Counted from the first letter of the stretch, positions 37,109 to 48,680 are shown. The stretch is 64,000 bases of DNA from Hermatobates lingyangjiaoensis (GCA_026182355.1 JAPFBL010000002.1:3410001-3474000); one strand, 5' to 3'. The notes: generated from the sequence alone by a model not told the origin. Translations and numbers: made by a program.

Positions 37109-38094
37109 AAAATGACACTATTCTTAACTTAAAATGATACCTGCTTCTTAATAAGTCTCCCAATTTTTCTTAAGTAACACTCTCGTTACTTCGTCTAAAC
37201 AATAAAGTATATATACAGCATAAAATGTCTAAAATGTACCTATACTTCGTCGTGTAGACAAAATAACGAGAGTGTTATTTAGAAAAATTGAGAAGTTTGT
37301 TAAGAAACATGTATTAGCTAAGTTTGGTATATTTTAAAAAATGTATTTGTTAAGGAAAACTGCTACAAAAATTTGCAAATATATATGTATATATAAAATA
37401 GTTAAAACATAAACTTGAGCTACAAACAATTGAATGCCACACTTACAGTTTCTAAATATTGAATCAACAGTAATAAAGAGGGAAGTGAGGTGAAAATCAC
37501 CGGGTAAGTGGCACATAAAATCTTTTATTTGGTTTCATTCTATGCATGACTTAATAGAAGGAATTTTCATTTTAAATTAAACAAACTGGTATTAAGGAAG
37601 AGTGCTTTTTTTTTGTTTTAATGTTTTCCTAACAGGCTGTAACCACGCCTTGAGGGAATTTATTATTAACCTGTTCCCTTTTAGTTTACAGGTTTACACC
37701 ACATTAGTATATGGAATACATTAGTATTTAACACGCATTTATATATCATACATTATTTTTTACTTCATACATTTAAATGTGATTACATTCTTTTCATATC
37801 CGTGCATACATTTCACACAGTTAGAATTACTCCATATGTACCATTACATATTACTGCTTACATACCATTATTTTATGAAAAAAAAATAAAATTACAGAAT
37901 TCTGCATATTATAATAAGAAACTTATAATTTTGAACTGTTATACCTTCACTACAACAACATATGCAACTTCATATGTAGTGAAGTTAGGTATCCTTTATG
38001 GATATTTTATTAATAAAACTGAGTCTGGTATATTTCGGAATCAGGTATTCTTCTTTTTCTAGAAGCGTTCCTCCTTGTCGTATAATTTTTCACT

Positions 38095-38330
38095 ATATTG
38101 ATATTCTCTAATGTTTAGTCATCAATTATGTATAATCTGTTGAAAAGTTTGTCCTGCTTCTATGCATGGACAGTCTGATGAATCAATAAGTTTAAAACGA
38201 TACAAAGAAGACCTGTTTTTTTCCAAGATCTGTTTATCCATAGCACTCTTGTATGTGTGGTTCAATTTAGTTATTTTTCTGCATCAATATTTCAAATGTA
38301 TTCTATAGTTTGTTCACCTTCACTAACGTT
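38095..38330 (-). pseudogene. Candidate non-LTR retrotransposon C-terminal fragment, copy 1
   Basis: Same sequence as 41339-41530 with small differences. See that entry for the reading. In this copy the upstream part is more damaged. Confidence 0.4.
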
Positions 38331-38844
38331 AAGTCAGATATTTTCCCATGTATACTTACTTTTAATATTTTGCTACTTTTTTATATATGAGATGTGGAAC
38401 CTTTGAGTATATTGTAACCATAGTACCATCCTGTTCATCTGTCTTTATTAATTTGTCTTCTCTTTCCTTTCCTCCCCTGCCCCCCACAATTCTTTACGAA
38501 TACAACTAATATTTTCAATTTTTCCAGATACCATAACTTCCAAAAAAATTCCTCTTATATTTTAAATTGTAGAGTTATGACTTTTGTAGACACTAATTGA
38601 TTGTAAATCTACTAAACTGTTCGTTCTAATGATAACTGATTTATGCTGTTCAAGCTACTTTTAGAACTACCAATACTGTCTTAATTCTTTTATTGAAGTT
38701 CACCATAATTGTTAAAACACCAGGATGCTAGATGTGGTTGAATTTATTTAATAATTTGTCTTTTAAAAGACCTTTCTATTTAGTAAAACAAAACGTTTAC
38801 TAGTTTTCAACATACTCAACTAAAATAATAAGATTATTGATCTT

Positions 38845-38895
38845 AGACTATGATAGACTATGATAGACTGTGATAGACTATACACTATGATGAAT
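38845..38895. repeat. GACTATGATA minisatellite
   Basis: About four imperfect 10-bp units (GACTATGATA). The corresponding site in the second duplication copy, about 42048-42085, has one unit fewer. Confidence 0.85.
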
Positions 38896-39016
38896 TGGTT
38901 TTTTTATACCTGTTAAAAAGAGGTTTTCATTTTTTTTGACCGATTTTACAGAAATTGTTTTAGCTCCTACTTACTGCTGAACTTCTTCATACCTAAAAAC
39001 TCTCTCAAAGAATCCA

Positions 39017-39514
39017 AGTTCAGTAATCATAGAAGTGACATTACCAATTTGAACACTATTTATTCAGGAGTGTTAAGTTGATTTTAGTGAATTTAATTTT
39101 TAGTTCCTTTTGTGTTCTTTGAGTGAACAGTGTTCGGTTTACATGTAATTGTAATCAGTTAGTCTGGTCCAAGTTTTTGACCAGTTAAGATGTTAGTTCA
39201 CTAACTATCTATTGTTACTTCATTTTATATAATGTAAATTTCATCATTTTTCTAATTCAAAAATTCTGACTTCTGTAAGTTCATAAAAATATTTATTGCT
39301 TTTCTATTACTTCTACTTGTATATATATTTTTGTTTTTTCACAATTGTAATATTCCATTTTGATGTTAGTTATATGTTGATGTTTATATATGATTTCTTG
39401 TCATCCTTTGTTTGTAGGCCTATGAAAAAGGTTTTAAATAAAACCGAAACGTCGGCATTGAGAGTTTTGATTTTGATCCTGGAAAATTGACCGAATCCCG
39501 ATTTTATTATACAC
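39017..39514. other. Spacer between duplication copies
   Basis: Unique AT-rich sequence that ends in a hammerhead-like motif and a TA tract. Nothing else recognised. Confidence 0.5.
39417..39465 (+). ncRNA. Hammerhead-like remnant with long stem II
   Basis: CCTATGA (a damaged CTGATGA), then a perfect 6-bp hairpin GGTTTT-AAAT-AAAACC, GAA, ACGT (2-bp stem III), C, GGC. All elements after the first core strand fit the hammerhead pattern. The first core strand lacks two bases. Confidence 0.45.
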
Positions 39515-39858
39515 CTATAATATATATATATATTATATATATATTTTAAAAATTATGCCAATTTTAACTTTTGTTCTTTTCTGGGTTAATTTTTCAAGTT
39601 TTCTTACTATGGATGTTCACCTTTCTGGTAAAATATAAAGTAATTCACCTAAAGATTTATTCTTGACTTCCATTGCTAATTGGCAATAATTTGTTCCTTG
39701 TTAAAATTGGCATAATTTTTAATAAAACATGTTTGATTGAAGGTCTGCTCCCAAAATACACATATATATATAAAGATTTTACATAAGCACGTGAAATAAC
39801 AATCCATGATCAAACCACAATAAGAAAATGGGAAAACAAGATTAAGATCTTTTGATCT

Positions 39859-39905
39859 AAGACTCTGACGAAGACCGCTTGTTACAGTTGAAAGATCTTA
39901 GTCTT
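39859..39905 (+). ncRNA. Hammerhead ribozyme candidate with intact core
   Basis: Stem I AAGACT (39859-39864), core CTGACGA (39865-39871), stem II region AGACCG...CAGTT (39872-39889, one C-A mismatch), GAA (39890-39892), stem III AGATCT (39893-39898), cleavage-position T (39899), stem I AGTCTT (39900-39905). The catalytic core matches the hammerhead consensus with C at the variable position 7. Stem III is a 6-nt palindrome, too short to close as a monomer, so pairing between two RNA copies is the expected mode. It lies in the right arm of a fold-back (arms about 39808-39861 and 39887-39942). Confidence 0.7.
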
Positions 39906-39968
39906 GTTTTCCCATTTTCTTATTGTGGTTTGATCATTGATAAATGGAAGGTCCGTGTGGACAATAAA

Positions 39969-40240
39969 AACTTTAACAGATAGGAAAGAACACAGGAAAG
40001 TCGCTACAGAACTCACTTTGATATTTTGACATCCCTCGTCATCGGGAAGAAGTGCGAAGTACTCACGTTGAGAAGCAAACTGCGACTCAGTTTACTAACT
40101 GCCACTACTAATTTACTAGCTAATAGCAGTTTGCTTTTCAACGCAAGTACTTCCAATTCTCCCCCGATGACGACAGATGTCGAAATATGGAAGTGAGTTC
40201 TGCAGTGACTTTCTATGTTCTTTCCTATGTGTTAAAGTTT
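39969..40240. repeat. Fold-back 3 in duplication copy 2
   Basis: Same inverted pair as 36801-37070, arms about 39970-40083 and 40126-40240, with CCGATGA-type hammerhead-like motifs near 40020-40047 (minus) and 40164-40192 (plus). Followed by a (TA)n block. Confidence 0.85.
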
Positions 40241-40255
40241 GAATATATATATATA

Positions 40256-40292
<37 letters not shown>

Positions 40293-41338
40293 TAAAAATG
40301 ACACCATTCTTAACTTAAAATGATACCTGCTTCTTAATAAGTCTCCCAATTTTTCTTAAGTAACACTCTCGTTACTTCGTCTAAACAATAAAGTATACAT
40401 ACAGCATAAAATGTCTAAGATGTACCTATATTTCGTCGTGTAGACAAAATAACGAGAGTGTTATTTAGAAAAATTGAGAAGTTTGTTAAGAAACAGGTAT
40501 TAGCTAAGATTGGTATATTTTAAAAAATGTATTTGTTAAGGAAAACTGCTACAAAAATTTGCAAATATATATGTATATATAAAATAGTTAAAATATAAAC
40601 TTGAGCTACAAACATTTGAATGGCACACTTACAGTTTCTAAATATTGAATCAACAGTAATAAAGAGGGAAGTGAGGTGAAAATCACCGGGTAAGTGACAC
40701 ATAAAATCTTTTATTTGGTTTCATTCTATGCATGACTTAATAGAAGGAATTTTCATTTTAAATTAAACAAACTGGTATTAAGGAAGAGTGTTTTTTTTTT
40801 GTTTTAATGTTTTCCTAACAGGCTGTAACCACGCCTTGAGGGAATTTATTATTAACCTGTTCCCTTTTAGTTTACAGGTTTACACCGCATTAGTATATGG
40901 AATACATTAGTATTTAACATGCATTTATATATCATACATTATTTTTTACTTCATACATTTAAATGTGATTACATTCTTTTCATATCCGTACATACATTTC
41001 ACACAGTTAGAATTACTCCATATGTACCATTACATATTACTGCTTACATACCATTATTTTATTAAAAAAAATTAAAATTACAGAATTCTGCATATTATAA
41101 TAAGAAACTTATAATTTTGAACTGTTATACCTTCACTACAACAACATATGTAACTTCACTACATATGCAACTTCATATGTAGTGAAGTTACGTATCCTTT
41201 ATGGATATTTTATTAATAAAACTGAGTCTGGTATATTTCGGAATCAGGTATTCTTCTTTTTCTGGAAGCGTTCCTCCTTGTCGTATAATTTTTCACTATA
41301 TTAATATCCTCTAATGTTTAGTCATCAATTATGTATAA

Positions 41339-41530
41339 TCTGTTGAAAAGTTTGTCCTGCTTCTATGCATGGACAGTCTGATGAATCAATAAGTTTAAAA
41401 CGATACAAAGAAGACCTGTTTTTTTCCATGATCTGTTTATCCATAGCACTCTTGTATGTGTGGTTCAATTTAGTTAGTCTTCTTGCATCAATATTTCAAA
41501 TGTATTCTATAGTTTGTTCACCTTCACTAA
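41339..41530 (-). pseudogene. Candidate non-LTR retrotransposon C-terminal fragment, copy 2
   Basis: The minus strand reads DARRLTKLNHTYKSAMDK, QIMEKNRSSLYRFKLIDS, then SDCPCIEAGQTFQQIIHN and a stop. The pattern of a hydrophobic-Lys-Leu stretch, then S-x-x-C-x-C, Q-T, and I/L-I/L resembles the Cys/His tail after the reverse transcriptase of some non-LTR elements (usual form SxxCxCG...QTxxHxL). The final His/Cys pair is not in the usual place, so the match is partial. No RT domain was found upstream. Alternative: an unrelated conserved repeat ORF. Confidence 0.4.
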
Positions 41531-42213
41531 CGTTAAGTCAGATATTTTCCCATGTATACTTACTTTTAATATTTTGCTACTTTTTTATATATGAGATGTG
41601 GAACCTTTGAGTATATTGTAACCATAGTACCATTCTGTTCATCTGTCTTTACTAATTTGTCTTCTCTTTCCTTTCCTCCCCTGCCCCCCACAATTCTTTA
41701 CGAATACAACTAATATTTTCAATTTTTCCAGATACCATAACTTCCAAAAAATTCCTCTTATATTTTAAATTGTAGAGTTATGACTTTTGTAGACACTAAT
41801 TGATTGTAAATCTACTGAACTGTTCGTTCTAATGATAATTGATTTATGCTGTTCAAGCTACTTTTAGAACTACCAATACTGTCTTAATTCTTTTATTGAA
41901 GTTCACCATAATTGTTAAAACACCAGGATGCTAGATGTGGTTGAATTTCTTTAATAATTTGTCTTTTAAAAGATCTTTCTATTTAGTACAATGAAATGTT
42001 TACTAGTTTTCAACATACTCAACTACAATAATAAGATTATTGATCTTAGACTATGATAGACTGTGATAGACTATACACTATGATGAATTGGTTTTTTTTT
42101 ATACCTGTTAAAAAGAGGGTTTTCATGTTTTTTTGACCGATTTTACAGAAATTGTTTTAGCTCCTACTTGCTGCTGAACTTCTTCATACCTAAAAACTCT
42201 CTAAAAGAATCCA

Positions 42214-42860
42214 GAAAATGAAACACAAAGGGAGTGAAATCTGGATTGTTGGGAGCAAGATGTATTTTTCCAATAGTGTCTGGGGTCAACTGCGCAGTGT
42301 GTGGGTGGGTATGATCGCGAAGACACATAACTCATTTTCGTTGATATCCACGAAGTTTTCCTCTTTTTGCTTACTTTACTTTGTCTAATAGCCTACCATA
42401 GCTTTCTTATTAAACATATTGGAGAACTGAGAAAAAAAAGCTAACATAATGAATGAAATATTGTTGAACTTTATACCAATTCAGATATTTTTTCAACAAT
42501 AATGTCTCCTATTATTCAAAACATATTTAGACCATTACATAAAAATATTGGTTACATTAAACTTACAGAAAACACATATGAATTGATATTTACAAAATAA
42601 TGAATAACAATCTTGAATTATTGTTAAATCGGAACTTTTCCTCTGTGAATGAAACTCCAGAAAATGCACTATTCAAAATTTCAAAGTTTTGTACGATAAA
42701 TACAACAATACATTTATACAGAAGAAAATTTATGATCATCAGAATTATTGCACTAAAAAAATACTCAATCATATATACTTAATCAATTCAGAAATCAAAC
42801 GTGTGTGTCTATAAATGCATACACCATTTTATAATGCACACACCAATTTGACCCAACTCA
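42214..42860. other. Noncoding DNA right of the duplication
   Basis: Nothing recognised. Two overlapping 60-residue frames on opposite strands have no supporting features. Confidence 0.35.
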
Positions 42861-42879
42861 AGTGTTTTTACAGTAGGGA

Positions 42880-43060
42880 TCATTAATGAGTACCTGAAAT
42901 CGTACAGGCTTGGGACCGACGGCTTGAAAGTCCTTTACAAAGGACTATGAGTTCAGATTTTTTCACCTCCCGTGTGAATAAATCAAGGGCCTAAGTGGGT
43001 ATTAGACCCCCAATAGTCAGAGTCGAGCGCGTTGCCACTGGGCTACCCTAGCCCCAATCA
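42880..43060 (-). mobile_element. tRNA-derived SINE-like sequence
   Basis: GC-richer block read on the minus strand: GGGGCTAGGGTAGCCCAGTG, then GCAACGCGCTCGACTC. TAGCCCAGTGG (43035-43045) fits the RNA polymerase III A box (TRGYNNARNNG). The downstream GGTCTAATACC (42998-43008) is a weakened B box about 27 nt later. The acceptor-stem-like start and the GCGCTCGACTC segment resemble the D arm and anticodon stem of a tRNA. A tail of lower GC follows. Without a second copy here, a decayed tRNA pseudogene is the main alternative. Confidence 0.55.
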
Positions 43061-43840
43061 CTATTCTTACTCTGTCTGTTAGCTGAACTTTTTTCCTTTT
43101 CCTTATAGAACGAAATAGAAAATTAGTATGTTGCTATGCAAAGAATTTCAGGATTTTTTTAAAGAATATCAAATTAGAATAATGGTCATATCACTGCTTT
43201 GCAGACTCATAGATCTATTCGAATATTTGATATATTGCAGCTTTAAGAAAGACTAGTGTAATATGTTTAAATTGCTCCTAGCAATATGAATGTCTTTTCC
43301 TCGGCAAGCATTGTTATCATCTCATGCTTAGCTTTTATGAGATCTTACTCTAGAAAGCGAGACATCTTGAAACTTTAGTGGTAGTCATTATTATGTATCT
43401 TGATGATAAAACTTTGTTTATCTTGTATTACACGAAGACAGATACAAAATATGACTCCACTGTGGTTAGAAAGCATTATTTTAAAAGCTGTTCTCAGTAA
43501 TAAACAAAGGTTTAGGTTTTCATACTTTTATAAATAATCACTTTACTTTTATTTTCTTTGTTTATGGAAACTTTATTTATTTTATACCCTTAAGACATAA
43601 TATTTTTCAAATTTTTATATCTTGATGGTAATGATAGTGTTTCATTGTTCACGTTTTCCTGAGCCATGAGTATTTCGCTGTTTGGGCACTGCATACCAAG
43701 TTATGACAGTTTCTTGATTACGGGAAATTCCTCCCTGGCTTTAATCGTAATCTGTAGTACTAATCAGGACATTCACGAAGATTACTCAGTTGCATCTTGA
43801 TTGGTTATGATTAATAAGTCGTAATTGGAAAAGGTGGAAC
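43061..43840. other. AT-rich noncoding DNA
   Basis: Nothing recognised. Confidence 0.35.
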
Positions 43841-43843
43841 GGT

Positions 43844-44152
43844 ATGATAAGGGTTTTATCCCTTAATAACTTCGTTGGGTTTTTGAAAACTTTCATCATA
43901 AGAAGAAATATAGAAAAAGTCATCTGGTGCGAAATTATATTAATGATTTTGATCCTTTTTACTAATATAAACTCTATGGAGAGGAGGGTGATTTGGAAAA
44001 CATTTGGTTACACGATGAAAATTGCGTTGGGTATAGGTGCATTAAAATATAATGTTATACAACTGGACAGAAAAAATGTTCTAACTGTCAGAGACATTGA
44101 AGAGAGCTTTGAATTGTATGACGAACGAGATTCCGAAACTTTTTCTCCATAA
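43844..44152 (+). other. Unidentified 102-codon open frame
   Basis: One of the longest uninterrupted frames not caused by simple sequence. It starts MIRVLSLNNFVGFLKTF, has a hydrophobic stretch (IILMILILFTNI, residues about 28-39) and ends in a charged tail, TVRDIEESFELYDERDSETF. It could be one membrane span followed by a cytoplasmic tail. I see no splice context, promoter or homologous domain. Chance in AT-rich DNA or a fragment of a transposon protein is likely. Confidence 0.2.
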
Positions 44153-44159
44153 AAATTAA

Positions 44160-45950
44160 CATATTTAGTTGAGTTTAATGATCTTACATTTGTATATTTC
44201 TAGAGAATCATAGTCGGAAATACAAAAAGAAAAGAAAATTTAGAAGAGCAGATCTATAGCAACATCACTAATACAGATAGTAAAACAGTAAATACATTAT
44301 GCTTAAGGAAGACTTCATGAAAATGGGCTTCCACAATTTAAATAATGAAAGAATGTCTTCTATGTAGTCTACAAGAATATGGATTATTATTCTCTGAACA
44401 GGTTGTATTGTAGGGTTTCACTTACAAAACAAAATAAATGAATAAATTGAAGGATAATAAAAGAAAAGAATAAAAAAGAGGAAAATTGGGGGATATGAAA
44501 AAATGGAATGAACGAAAAGGGAAAAGAAAGATATGAACAGGGAAAAAAAGGATAAAAAAAGAAGAAGGAAGTAGAACAAACATTTAGTCTCTGCAGACCA
44601 TTGGTTGCAGTGTGAAACTTCCCTTCCTCAAGGGTACCAGACCCAGTAAAACAACGCTTGTTCATAATGCTTCGGACCTGATATACGGAACTACGGATCT
44701 TTCTTCCATCTAAACTGTGGTAACAGAACAGCTTCTGTACCAGTAGCACAAATCCCAGGAAAACACACAATTTCCATTTTAGTAGTAAAACTTCTTTTAT
44801 TCTTTACTTAGGTCCGCTATGAAGGAAAAGTAACCCACATATGTGAAGCCTCACCATGAAAAAGTGAATAACATTCAAACATAAGATTATTATCTTTTTT
44901 TTGGCGATTACTTTATCAAAAGACCTACAACTTTGCCAAACAAGTCTACTGAAGCATTGTTATTCATCAATTCAAATAAGAATATCATTGATCGTAATGT
45001 ATTTGAAATGCACCCCATGAAAATTTAATTTAAAACGAGATATAAATGGAAAATTTATTCAAATTTTATTCTTCTTTCTTACTCTAATATTAACCAAATA
45101 ATTTTATAATAAAATAAAAGAACAGAGTTTGTTCATATTGTAAAGGGAAGCGTAGCAAATACAACTTTGGCTTGATGAATGATATACTACTTTAAAATAG
45201 AACTGATGTTACTTTAATTTAGAGTTCTTATTTATTATTAAACAGGAAGGAATCAGGCGATACTAAAAAGATTTTTGATTCGTCGTTGATATAATATTGG
45301 TAGCAACATAAGGATCATACGAGGAGCAACTCTTATACGTATAGGGTTGCTTCACAGAGGAGAGCTAGTTGGCATTTTAGACATTTATATTTTGAAAACC
45401 TTTCGTCCTATATCACATGTAGTGATACCCAATGTTCACATTATCACCAGTATCAGTTCTTCATCTGATACTGTTTTTCAGCTTACATAGATCTTTTAAT
45501 CTGAAATAAATATGTTAGGGAAGATTGATAACGTTTCTTTTAATGAAGTAACATTATACCTAAGTTTATCAAATACTTTGTTCAACAAACGAGAACTAAT
45601 TTATTTGTGTAAATATCATATGCTTTTATTATTATTATCTATATACTTATAAAAACAGATCCATACCACGGGGGTCTTTAGTAAAATAAGCTTCCAAAAC
45701 CTGATTTAAATGACGTCAAAGCATTAAATAATAGTTTTTCCACTGAAATTATAATGATTTAATTATAATAAATTTAGAATGAGAAAATTGAATGAATAAT
45801 CGACGATAATGTGAAATAATTATTTAATATACCAACAAATGATATTTATTATAGTTGACGGAAGTTTTAAAGATTATCAAATTAATATAAGTAAAATATT
45901 AACACCACACAATTATGTCCGTAATCAAAAAACACTGTCATAATGCCTAT
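44160..45950. other. Noncoding DNA with one GC-richer island
   Basis: 44580-44770 is GC-richer than its flanks and lies in a 127-residue minus frame whose other half is a Phe/Ser/Pro-rich translation of purine-rich repeat. No domain recognised. The rest is AT-rich. Confidence 0.3.
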
Positions 45951-46019
45951 GTTTTCTCTTTTTTGATATATCTATTTCAATAAAAATGGTAGACAAGAGC
46001 TCCCAATCCATCGGAAAAT

Positions 46020-46965
46020 CCATAGAAAAGTTGTTAATAAAACTAATTCTCTCTAAATTAAGCAGTTCAGGAATAATTGCATTGGCTGTAGCATCTCAGG
46101 AATTGACAACTTCTTCCAGTTGTCAAGAGAGGAACTGATGCTGATATCTACAATGCTTGTATCAGTCTTACTTTCGGCGCAAATTAACTAAATTCTATCT
46201 AACGCACAATATGACAGTTCAAGAAGAAGATGTACTACTCTAAATTTTTGATAAATTGTGAAGACAGAGTTGAAAAGAATGAAAATAAAGAGATTATGAC
46301 TACCCAAAGGCATGTTTATCCGTGCATATAATGTTGATTAGTGTATTGAATACGTTTGCTCTTCATTAGCCAAACCAACAAATATTGTTCTCAAAAAATT
46401 CTATGTAAAGTTCCATTTAACGAGATACCAGTGAAATTAATCATAGTTCATTGAATGATTTCAAGGAGAAATTCAACAATATCTGTCATACAACTCGGTT
46501 TGTATGATGATACCATTTATAGGAACAGGACCGACACATTAACTTGAAGAACTTGTTGACTCACTAGAGTTGTTTGGATTACTCCAACACAAGTAGAACT
46601 TAAAAAGGAAGCTCCTGTCATGTGTATGTATGAGAAACATTGGTCAACCGCGCCTATGTAATGAAACAAGACTAATGATGTGAAGCTTTATGATAATGTC
46701 CTGGTTTCTAAAATTATCGCATCACGGTGTCAAGGAGAAACAGTTTTAATTCCAAGATTGAAAATTGTTTTATCTGAAGAAGACGACATCTGTTTTTCAA
46801 AGATTTAATTTCCAATTCAATTAAAATTTACCATGACTATTGATAAGTGTCAAGGAGAGACTCTATAGAATGTTTTAGTTTATTTATGTAAAACAGCATT
46901 TCAACATGATCAATTGCAAGTTGCTCTCAGTAGGGTCAAACAGAAAGAACACATTAAAGATTTTT
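46020..46965 (+). pseudogene. Helitron-type (Pif1-like) helicase pseudogene
   Basis: Broken into several frames but with the helicase order kept. EKLLIKLILSKLSSSGIIAL then AVASQ (46026-46100) matches the region right after the Walker A motif (LINLxLxxxRxxGxIALAVASSG). MRNIGQPRLCNETRLM (46630-46680) matches the RNL-xxPxLCNGTRL block. FQRFNFQFN then TMTIDKCQGETL (46795-46864) matches the FPVRLAFAMTINKSQGQTL block that holds helicase motif V. DQLQVALSRVKQ (46905-46945) matches the GQLYVALSRV motif VI. The Walker A lysine itself is not seen. Stops and frameshifts throughout show it is dead. No Rep (HUH) domain was found to the left. Confidence 0.72.
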
Positions 46966-47459
46966 TTCAGAAGATTCAAATTGTACAAAAAATGAAAATA
47001 AAGAGAACTTCCTTAAAAGTATGTTCATCATCATCTTTATTAGAAATGAATTAATTTAGAGTTTATCTGCATTTATGTGAACATGATTGCATTAAAAAGG
47101 GAGGTGTTGGATGAACTAACGGGTTATGGGTGGTCTAGTTATTATTATTATTATCAACGAACTGAAAGCGTGAGTCTCGTCATGCTTAAGTACACGAGTT
47201 AAATATTTTTACTATTGTGATTCATTCTCTTTTTTCTAAAAATCAATTTAGAAACAAATAATATCTTTCTCATACTGTATAATACCTTTACTGTTTATGG
47301 TTTTTGAGATTTTTTTATACCTTTAGGGATTAAATCTTTGTACATATCATATTAACATATGCTTCCTGTATATCATACATATCATATTAAACTGTTATAA
47401 AATCTTCAAATTATTTTACGAAATACTTAAAGAAGAATTCTGTTCGATTGGATTTTTGG

Positions 47460-48135
47460 TAAACAAAATTCGAAGTCAATGTAAAAAATCTACCGTTTAC
47501 AGTAGATTGCCTATTATTCCAACATAATTTTTCAATATTTATAACTATCTTCCCCTTTGTAGTAATCGATTTTTTAATTTTTTCTTTATACATTTATAAT
47601 TTCGGGTTCATTTTTTTAACAAATTTTATTGTTTTTATAATCAGACGTATAACATTAGAAAACCATTTTCAACATTTATTGAAAGTGCCATAACGTTTTT
47701 TTTTGTAAATGTACTTTTTTTAAAAAAAAAAAGTCTTCTGTTATTCTCCTAAATTTTTGTATTTCTAGATTCATCGACCATCGGGTGTATTTCACCCTGC
47801 ATCGACTCCAAAAGTTTTCAAAATCAATCATCGTTCAACATTTTTATATTTCATTGCAAAGTTCGTGAAATGCCTTCATTGTTAATATATTCTACTTTTT
47901 TGACTTTTAGCAAGCTTTATAATAATATAAAAAATGAAAACTAGTTTGGGAGAGAAAAAATATTGATTATAATCACATTATGTAATATTACTTAAAAACC
48001 ATAGAACACTTACTGACAGCCACGTCAGCACAATCAAAAACAATAAAAAAAGAACTTTTGGGACCTCCAAACTTGTAAATAGGTCAAAATCTCGAGATCT
48101 ATTTTTCATGATTACTATACAAGTAAAATAAATAA
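47460..48135 (+). repeat. Dispersed repeat family R1, degenerate copy
   Basis: Shares with 33085-34500 the block around TTTTATAATCAGACGTATAA, the following TTTTC-rich part, and the end GGTCAAAATCTCGAGATC with ATGATTACTATACAAGTAAA. The middle part is unlike the other copies or deleted. Confidence 0.5.
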
Positions 48136-48600
48136 TGAATAATTTAGTAACCGGTTAGGTTAAACACCTTCAGAAGGGAACAAGTTATTTAACAGTAAAA
48201 CTATACATTTTGTATATAACTTTGTTAACAGTACTAAATCTTCTAAATTTTAAAGTTGAATGTAAAATGAAACATCAGATTGATTTGGTGACAATACTAA
48301 ACAAACTATTTTTTTAAACAATTCATATTTTAGCAAATATATATTATAATAAGTTATATTATATTACAGTGATAAAGTCTACTACAAAATGAGCATTATT
48401 CTACTATCTGAAGAAATACTATTCAAAGTTGATATATCTCTAATATAACTTTTTGATGTCTGGTCCTTTTAATACATGACTTTTCCGATGTTTATTTCCG
48501 TGGTTCGTCTGTTCACTGCTTACATTCATCGAGTTCTCGAAATAAAATTATGCTATTAAGTCAATGCATGAAAAGCAGAAGCTATTTATTTATTCTTATT
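48136..48600. other. AT-rich noncoding DNA
   Basis: Nothing recognised. Confidence 0.35.
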
Positions 48601-48637
48601 GGGTTTTTATTTATTTATTTATCTCAGTTGGGTTTTT

Positions 48638-48680
48638 GACTCTGACGATGACCGCCTGTTACGGTTGAAAGATCTTAGTC
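48638..48680 (+). ncRNA. Hammerhead ribozyme candidate, core and stem II intact
   Basis: Stem I GACT (48638-48641), core CTGACGA (48642-48648), a TG spacer, stem II ACCG-CCTGTTA-CGGT (48651-48665) with a closing T, GAA (48667-48669), stem III AGATCT (48670-48675), T (48676), stem I AGTC (48677-48680). Stem I is only 4 bp here. This copy is a single arm: to its right is the TCTTGTTTTCCCATTCTTA stretch of the same terminal repeat, and there is no matching inverted arm to the left. It sits about 6 kb from the duplicated copies, so it is an independent insertion of the family. Confidence 0.68.

Larger units (their letters stand above)
36375..39016 (+). repeat. 2.65-kb segmental duplication, copy 1
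   Basis: Nearly identical in order and sequence to 39545-42213, offset by 3170 bp at the left edge (AATTATGCCA at 36381 and 39551). The segment contains two fold-backs, another inverted pair (about 37141-37195 with 37260-37312), a non-LTR-like C-terminal fragment on the minus strand and a short GACTATGATA minisatellite. Similarity stops abruptly at AATCCA (39016 and 42213). The copies differ by scattered substitutions and small indels, so they are separate loci or divergent haplotypes and not an exact assembly repeat. Confidence 0.93.
39545..42213 (+). repeat. 2.65-kb segmental duplication, copy 2
   Basis: Second copy of 36375-39016. It keeps the intact hammerhead core at 39865 where copy 1 has a mutation. 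Local differences include an extra ACTTCACTACATATGCA-like insertion near 41155 and a longer TA block at 40243-40290. Confidence 0.93.

Noticed and set aside
38845..38895. Tandem 10-mers as a CRISPR-like array
   Set aside because: The units are contiguous with no spacers, in a eukaryotic context; a minisatellite explains them.
44387..44770. 127-residue minus frame, the second longest in the window
   Set aside because: Its C-terminal half is a Phe/Pro/Ser translation of purine-rich low-complexity DNA; no recognised domain and no splice context.
45380..45480. Minus-strand ACGAAAGG near a hairpin as another hammerhead
   Set aside because: No CTGANGA strand at a suitable distance and no stem I pairing.
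47100..47150. Possible Helitron 3' end (CTAG before T)
   Set aside because: The upstream hairpin is only three base pairs, too weak to accept.
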